The notes beneath the pieces were generated by a model that did no database searches, had not been told where the DNA came from, and saw only the letters and a program-made list of their open reading frames with translations. A program made the translations under genes and the position numbers. From positions 1 to 64,000 of the forward strand of contig NZ_JBALOV010000032.1 in assembly GCF_036965045.1 (NCBI RefSeq): a stretch of 64,000 bases of DNA. Direction: 5' to 3'. How positions within the stretch are numbered: the stretch's first letter is position 1; every line of letters begins with the position of its first letter. Positions 60,327-64,000 of this stretch are shown here, piece after piece. The DNA is from Ferdinandcohnia sp036965045 (GTDB lineage: Bacteria > Bacillota > Bacilli > Bacillales > Bacillaceae_L).

Positions 60327-61259
60327 ATGGAAAAAGTACTTATTTTTGGTCATAAAAACCCAGATACTGATACAATTTGCTCTGCAATCGCATATGCAGA
60401 ACTTAAGAAGAAACTTGGTTTAGATGCTGAGCCCGTGCGTTTAGGAGAAGTAAACAGTGAAACACAATATGCATTGAATTACTTTAACACTGAAGCACCG
60501 CGTTTGGTCGAAAATGTAGCCAATGAAGTCCAAGAGGTTATTTTAGTGGACCACAATGAACGCCAACAAAGTGCAGATGGACTTGAAAATGTAAAAATTA
60601 AAGAAGTAATCGATCACCATCGTGTTGCTAATTTCGAAACAAGTGATCCATTGTATTTCCGAGTAGAGCCAGTTGGTTGCACAGCAACGATACTTAACAA
60701 GCTTTATAAAGAAAATAATGTTGAAATTACTAAAGAGGCTGCAGGCTTAATGCTTTCAGCGATAATTTCTGACTCCCTATTATTCAAATCACCAACTTGC
60801 ACGGAGGAAGATGTTCAAGCAGCTCGTGAATTAGCAGAAATTGCTGGAGTTGACGCTGATAGCTATGGACTTGAAATGTTAAAAGCCGGTGCTAATGTAA
60901 GTGATAAGTCTGCCGAACAATTAGTTTCATTAGATTCCAAAGAATTCTCAATGAATGGCAAAAAAGTTCAAATTGCTCAAGTTAACGTTGTAGACCCACA
61001 GGATGTACTTGCAAGACAAAGTGAGCTTGAAGAAGTGATGAATCAACAAATCAATGATAACGGACTTGATTTATTCTTACTTGTCATAACAGACATATTG
61101 AACAATGACTCGGTAGGACTCGCAGTAGGTGCGAAAACCGCTGCAGTAGAAAAAGCATTTAATGTTAGTCTTGAAAACAAAACAGCAGAATTAAAAGGTG
61201 TTGTTTCACGTAAGAAACAAGTTGTTCCAGTCCTAACGGAAGCTTTCAATAGCCTATAA
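60327..61259 (+). CDS. ppaC: Manganese-dependent inorganic pyrophosphatase
   Basis: 310 aa family II (DHH) pyrophosphatase, the normal length. N-terminal FGHKNPDTDTICSAIAYAEL holds the first Mn ligands, LVDHNERQQ and EVIDHHRVANF (DHH motif) follow, and the C-terminal SRKKQVVPVL substrate loop is intact. It hydrolyses pyrophosphate in the cytosol. Ribosome site AAGGAG. Confidence 0.96.
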   Translation: MEKVLIFGHKNPDTDTICSAIAYAELKKKLGLDAEPVRLGEVNSETQYALNYFNTEAPRLVENVANEVQEVILVDHNERQQSADGLENVKIKEVIDHHRVANFETSDPLYFRVEPVGCTATILNKLYKENNVEITKEAAGLMLSAIISDSLLFKSPTCTEEDVQAARELAEIAGVDADSYGLEMLKAGANVSDKSAEQLVSLDSKEFSMNGKKVQIAQVNVVDPQDVLARQSELEEVMNQQINDNGLDLFLLVITDILNNDSVGLAVGAKTAAVEKAFNVSLENKTAELKGVVSRKKQVVPVLTEAFNSL

Positions 61260-61264
61260 TAAGA

Positions 61265-61309
61265 AATAAGCCCTCAAGAAGCCAGTAGCTTTCGAGGGCT
61301 TATTTTTTA
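61265..61309. terminator. Bidirectional terminator between ppaC and the guanylate-kinase-like gene
   Basis: AATAAGCCCTC (61265-61275) pairs with GAGGGCTTATT (61294-61304), T-run following. Confidence 0.85.
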
Positions 61310-61897
61310 ATAATCATCTGCTATTAACTGTCGATCTAAATAAGTTTCAATCAGTTCACTTATCTGATACGAAACCTGTGGCAGGTCATAATTTTCAAAA
61401 ACATGCTCACATGATTCTTTATAGGCCATTGTTTCATCGTAATGATTCATATGCCTTTCAATGTCCTCAGGACCATCTCCGCGTTTCTTCTGACGTTCAT
61501 GTACGGTATCGCGATCAGCATACACAAAGATTCGAATTGCATGCTCTCCATACATTTGCTTCAAAAGGTCAGCCCCTTCTGGGTTAAGCGTTAAGTAAAC
61601 CACCTTATGCTTCTTGAAGATATTTACTATGTCAATTTCACGTATTCCATAAAAATGTCCATCAATTTCAACACTTTCCAGAAATTCATTTTGCTGCATC
61701 ATTTGGTGAAAGGTTTCTTTACTTACGAAGTGGTAATCTTCTCCGTTGTTTTCAAAAGGGCGGGGGCTTCGAGTTGTGAATGAGGGAACGGTTGGCATAT
61801 CAAATGCTGTGGCAACCATTTTACCTAAAGTTTTCCTACCAGAGCCATCTGGACCGGTGTAAATAAAAATCCTCTCTTTGTCCTTTAATTTGTACAT
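61307..61897 (-). CDS. Guanylate kinase-like protein
   Basis: 196 aa. The GMP-binding segment is well kept: PSFTTRSPRPFENNGEDYHF, then FHQMMQQNEFLESVEIDGHFYG. The P-loop reads YTGPDGSGRKTLGK, so the position of the usual Lys (GxxGxGK) holds Arg with Lys next to it. The C-terminal 70 residues (ERQKKRGDGPEDIERHMNHY) are longer and more charged than in housekeeping Gmk. It is probably a paralogue with changed or regulatory function; Bacillus gmk normally sits elsewhere. AGGAGG ribosome site. Confidence 0.8.
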   Translation of the reverse strand: MYKLKDKERIFIYTGPDGSGRKTLGKMVATAFDMPTVPSFTTRSPRPFENNGEDYHFVSKETFHQMMQQNEFLESVEIDGHFYGIREIDIVNIFKKHKVVYLTLNPEGADLLKQMYGEHAIRIFVYADRDTVHERQKKRGDGPEDIERHMNHYDETMAYKESCEHVFENYDLPQVSYQISELIETYLDRQLIADDY

Positions 61898-62030
61898 AGG
61901 ATTCCTCCTTCTAATTTGATTTTACATGCACGTTAGTTGTAATATTCTGTTTTTTTATTATAGCATAAAAAAATAATTTTAGCCCACTCATAATGTTAAT
62001 TTTTTGTGTATTTAAAATTTTCAATACAAC

Positions 62031-62110
62031 ATATGACATTTATCATGTAATTAACGTGACACATGTGTCTAGCGTAAAGCTTTATTCTCCTATACCATTA
62101 GAAATGTAGA
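62031..62110 (+). repeat. 80-bp direct repeat upstream of des, copy 1
   Basis: It differs from copy 2 at 10 of 80 positions. It contains TCATG...CGTGA, the perfect palindrome GACACATGTGTC, and TATACCATTAGAAAT at its right end, which may act as a -10. The copies start 106 bp apart. Confidence 0.75.
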
Positions 62111-62136
62111 CAAAGCTGGTGATTAGAAAGTTTGAA

Positions 62137-62216
62137 ATATGACATTTATCATGTAATCTACATGACACCTGTGTCTAGCGTTAGACTTTTTTCTTCTATA
62201 CCATTAGAAATATAGA
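62137..62216 (+). repeat. 80-bp direct repeat upstream of des, copy 2
   Basis: Contains the perfect inverted repeat TCATG-N7-CATGA, the near palindrome GACACCTGTGTC and the same TATACCATTAGAAAT end. This copy ends about 92 nt before the des start codon, so it is the better candidate for the promoter and the DesR operator. The rest of the 390-bp gap (61898-62287) is AT-rich without other visible features. Confidence 0.75.
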
Positions 62217-62307
62217 AATATGCTTGCGATAAGTTAGCAAAATAACTTATTAATTTTGAAATTATGACTAAAAATATGAACTGAGAATGAAGAAAGGAAT
62301 CGATTAT

Positions 62308-63345
62308 ATGAACAAATTAGATCAAAAAAGCTTAAGAAAACAAGTGGCTCCATATGAAAAATCAAATTTTAAGGCTAGTCTGTTTCAGTTGTTCAACACA
62401 TTAATTCCGTATCTTGGGTTATGGGTTTTGGCCTATTATTCATTAAACATTTCCTATATCTTGACATTTGTAATCAGCGTGATTGCAGCAGGATTTCTTG
62501 TACGGATTTTTATCATTTTCCATGACTGCTGTCACCACTCATTCTTTAAAAATCGAAAGGCAAATAAAATCATTGGTACCCTTTGTGGAATTTTAACGTT
62601 ATTTCCTTATAGTAAATGGGGGCATGACCATTCAGTCCACCATGCAACGAGCTCAAACCTAGATAAGCGCGGGACAGGTGATATTTGGGTTATGACGGTT
62701 GAAGAATACATGGAAGCATCTGCTTGGCAACGCCTTTGTTACAGAATATATCGAAACCCTTTTGTAATGTTTATTTTAGGACCAATTTTTGTATTTTTAA
62801 TTGAAAATCGTTTTAACAGAAAAAAAGCGCGAAAGAATGAACGTCTCAACACATATATTACTAATTTAGGGATCGTTGGCCTCGCCACTATTTTATGTTT
62901 GGCAATCGGCTGGCAGTCATTTTTACTTGTACAAGGAACAATTTTTATGGTTTCTGGGATTGCAGGTGTTTGGTTGTTTTATGTTCAGCATACATTTGAA
63001 GATTCCTATTTCGAGGAAGATGAAAAGTGGGAATATGTAAAGGCTGCGGTAGAAGGTAGTTCTTTTTATAAGCTTCCAAAACCGCTACAGTGGTTAACGG
63101 GGAATATCGGGTATCATCATGTTCATCACTTAAGCCCTCGTGTTCCAAATTACAAACTTGAAGAAGTGCACAATCAAACAACGCCACTTCAGCATGTACC
63201 AACCATTACGTTAAAAACAAGTTTAAAATCATTAAAATTCCGACTTTGGGATGAAGAAGAAAAAGTGTTTGTTGGCTATGGTAAAATAAAAGAAATGGTT
63301 GCAAACCAAAAAGATGTAAAAAAGATTCCCAGCTTAGAAAAATAA
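62308..63345 (+). CDS. des: Acyl-lipid delta-5 desaturase Des
   Basis: 345 aa from the ATG after AAGAAAGGA. Strongly similar to B. subtilis Des throughout. The three His boxes are HDCCHH, HSVHHATSSNLDKRGTGD and HVHHL (in GYHHVHHLSPRVPNYKLE), with membrane helices before and between them. It inserts a double bond into membrane phospholipid acyl chains after cold shock. In B. subtilis it is induced by DesR when DesK senses ordered lipids; desK follows here. Confidence 0.95.
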   Translation: MNKLDQKSLRKQVAPYEKSNFKASLFQLFNTLIPYLGLWVLAYYSLNISYILTFVISVIAAGFLVRIFIIFHDCCHHSFFKNRKANKIIGTLCGILTLFPYSKWGHDHSVHHATSSNLDKRGTGDIWVMTVEEYMEASAWQRLCYRIYRNPFVMFILGPIFVFLIENRFNRKKARKNERLNTYITNLGIVGLATILCLAIGWQSFLLVQGTIFMVSGIAGVWLFYVQHTFEDSYFEEDEKWEYVKAAVEGSSFYKLPKPLQWLTGNIGYHHVHHLSPRVPNYKLEEVHNQTTPLQHVPTITLKTSLKSLKFRLWDEEEKVFVGYGKIKEMVANQKDVKKIPSLEK

Positions 63346-63356
63346 GCTGGGTTTTC
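63328..63356 (+). terminator. Hairpin at the end of des
   Basis: CCCAGCTTA (63328-63336) pairs with TAAGCTGGG (63343-63351), followed by TTTTCC. It overlaps the des stop codon and would limit read-through into desK. Confidence 0.75.
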
Positions 63357-63406
63357 CTGTATTATGTTATGATACTAAAAACACAAATTAAATGAGGGTA
63401 TGTCCT

Positions 63407-64000
63407 ATGAAGAAAACAATATTCCAAAAATGGTCGGGAGTCTCACCTTATATTTGGGCTGTAATTAGTATCCTGCCATTCTATTTTATCTTCCAATCGT
63501 CGTCAACAGCTGAAATTATTGCTGGTCTCATCTTAACGGTCATATTTTTCATTTCATTACGTTTTGCTTTTATCTCGAAAAGATGGGCGATTTATTTATG
63601 GACTTCCATCTTAATCGGTATTTCGTTAACCATGTCTATTCTGTTTGCCTTTATCTATTTTGCATTCTACATTGCATACTACAATGGGAATATCAAAAAC
63701 CGGGTTGCTTTTTTAACGTTATATATCATTCATCTAGTCGCCACAACATTTTCGATTAACTATAATCTCGTAATACAGGACGAAATTTTTTTAACTCAAT
63801 TGCCATTTAACATTATTATTTGGATTAGCGTAATCCTCTTGCCATTTAATATATATAATAAAAAGAAACAAGAGAAGCTCGAAGAACAACTTGAAGATGC
63901 AAATAAACGAATTGCAGAATTAGTAAAACAAGAAGAACGCCAGAGAATTGCAAGGGACCTTCATGATACATTAGGTCAAAAACTTTCATTAATAGGCTTA
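63407..64000 (+). CDS. desK: Thermosensor histidine kinase DesK, 5' part
   Basis: The window ends inside this gene after 198 codons. It begins MKKTIFQKWSGVSPYIWAVI, has five membrane helices (about residues 12-150) and a parallel coiled-coil (KKQEKLEEQLEDANKRIAEL) leading to ERQRIARDLHDTLGQKLSLI, with the phospho-His at about residue 186. DesK senses membrane thickness and phosphorylates DesR. The buried buoy pair of B. subtilis (Lys10, Asn12) reads Lys8, Ser10 here. The catalytic domain and desR lie beyond the window. Confidence 0.93.
   Translation, partial: MKKTIFQKWSGVSPYIWAVISILPFYFIFQSSSTAEIIAGLILTVIFFISLRFAFISKRWAIYLWTSILIGISLTMSILFAFIYFAFYIAYYNGNIKNRVAFLTLYIIHLVATTFSINYNLVIQDEIFLTQLPFNIIIWISVILLPFNIYNKKKQEKLEEQLEDANKRIAELVKQEERQRIARDLHDTLGQKLSLIGL

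Noticed and set aside
62031..62216. The two 80-bp repeats as a CRISPR or insertion-sequence remnant
   Set aside because: Only two imperfect copies, spacer 26 bp, no cas or transposase genes; position fits a promoter duplication.

Overview
This 64 kb window comes from the chromosome of a low-GC, endospore-forming member of the Bacillaceae. Genes are AT-rich with strong GGAGG-type ribosome sites and frequent TTG or GTG starts. The content is typical of Bacillus relatives: spo0M, GerP-like spore proteins, bacillithiol synthesis, HPr with the regulatory serine, mntR, exoA, dacC, ppaC and the des-desK cold-shock pair. Several blocks match the yoz/yoj neighbourhoods of Bacillus subtilis (yozD, deoD, yojF-bshB2, a yojI-like MATE pump, yojN-yojO). 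The sequence is a draft scaffold: a run of 28 N lies at 34655-34682. No tRNA, rRNA, CRISPR array, prophage or insertion sequence was seen.

Layout. 1-4.9 kb: yozD, spo0M with a sigma-W-like promoter, two tiny reverse-strand SASP-like genes, deoD, a membrane-anchored amidohydrolase and a small hypothetical gene. 4.9-7.5 kb: a divergent spore cluster of four tandem GerPA/GerPF-type genes facing an Hsp20 gene and a GerPC-like gene that looks split by a frameshift. 7.5-19 kb: an Fpg/Nei glycosylase, a stand-alone HPr, a hairpin-rich block leading into yojF-bshB2, endonuclease IV, a MATE pump, the NrnB nanoRNase, a holin-like type I toxin with its probable antisense RNA, the MoxR/VWA pair yojN-yojO and a cupredoxin. 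19-25 kb: an orphan histidine kinase, topoisomerase III and a secreted M6 protease interrupted near its end by an in-frame stop.

25-33 kb is an accessory block: an aminoglycoside adenylyltransferase-like enzyme, a 790-residue protein with two prenyl-synthase-like halves, a Gly/Pro-rich spore-type protein, an acetyltransferase, a nucleotidyltransferase overlapping a methyltransferase, a VOC protein and an MBL-fold hydrolase. 33-44 kb: PepF, the assembly gap, a secreted GH3 glycosidase with a good CcpA (cre) site, CorA, an MFS pump, a heterodimeric ABC exporter and YndM. 44-54 kb: an ECF sigma factor fused to its own zinc anti-sigma and sensor domains, MntR, a secreted HEYGHH metallopeptidase, an SDR, ExoA, DedA, UppP, DacC, YceI and a CNNM/CBS protein. 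54-64 kb: an NSS symporter, a three-gene ABC importer of the TrpXYZ type, a DUF6509-like gene with ppaC, a guanylate-kinase-like protein, and des followed by the 5' part of desK. Two 80-bp direct repeats lie upstream of des.

The strongest candidates for something undescribed are the double prenyl-synthase protein, the one-polypeptide sigma/anti-sigma/sensor protein, the hairpin block upstream of yojF-bshB2, and the toxin locus whose promoter overlaps a LexA-like box.
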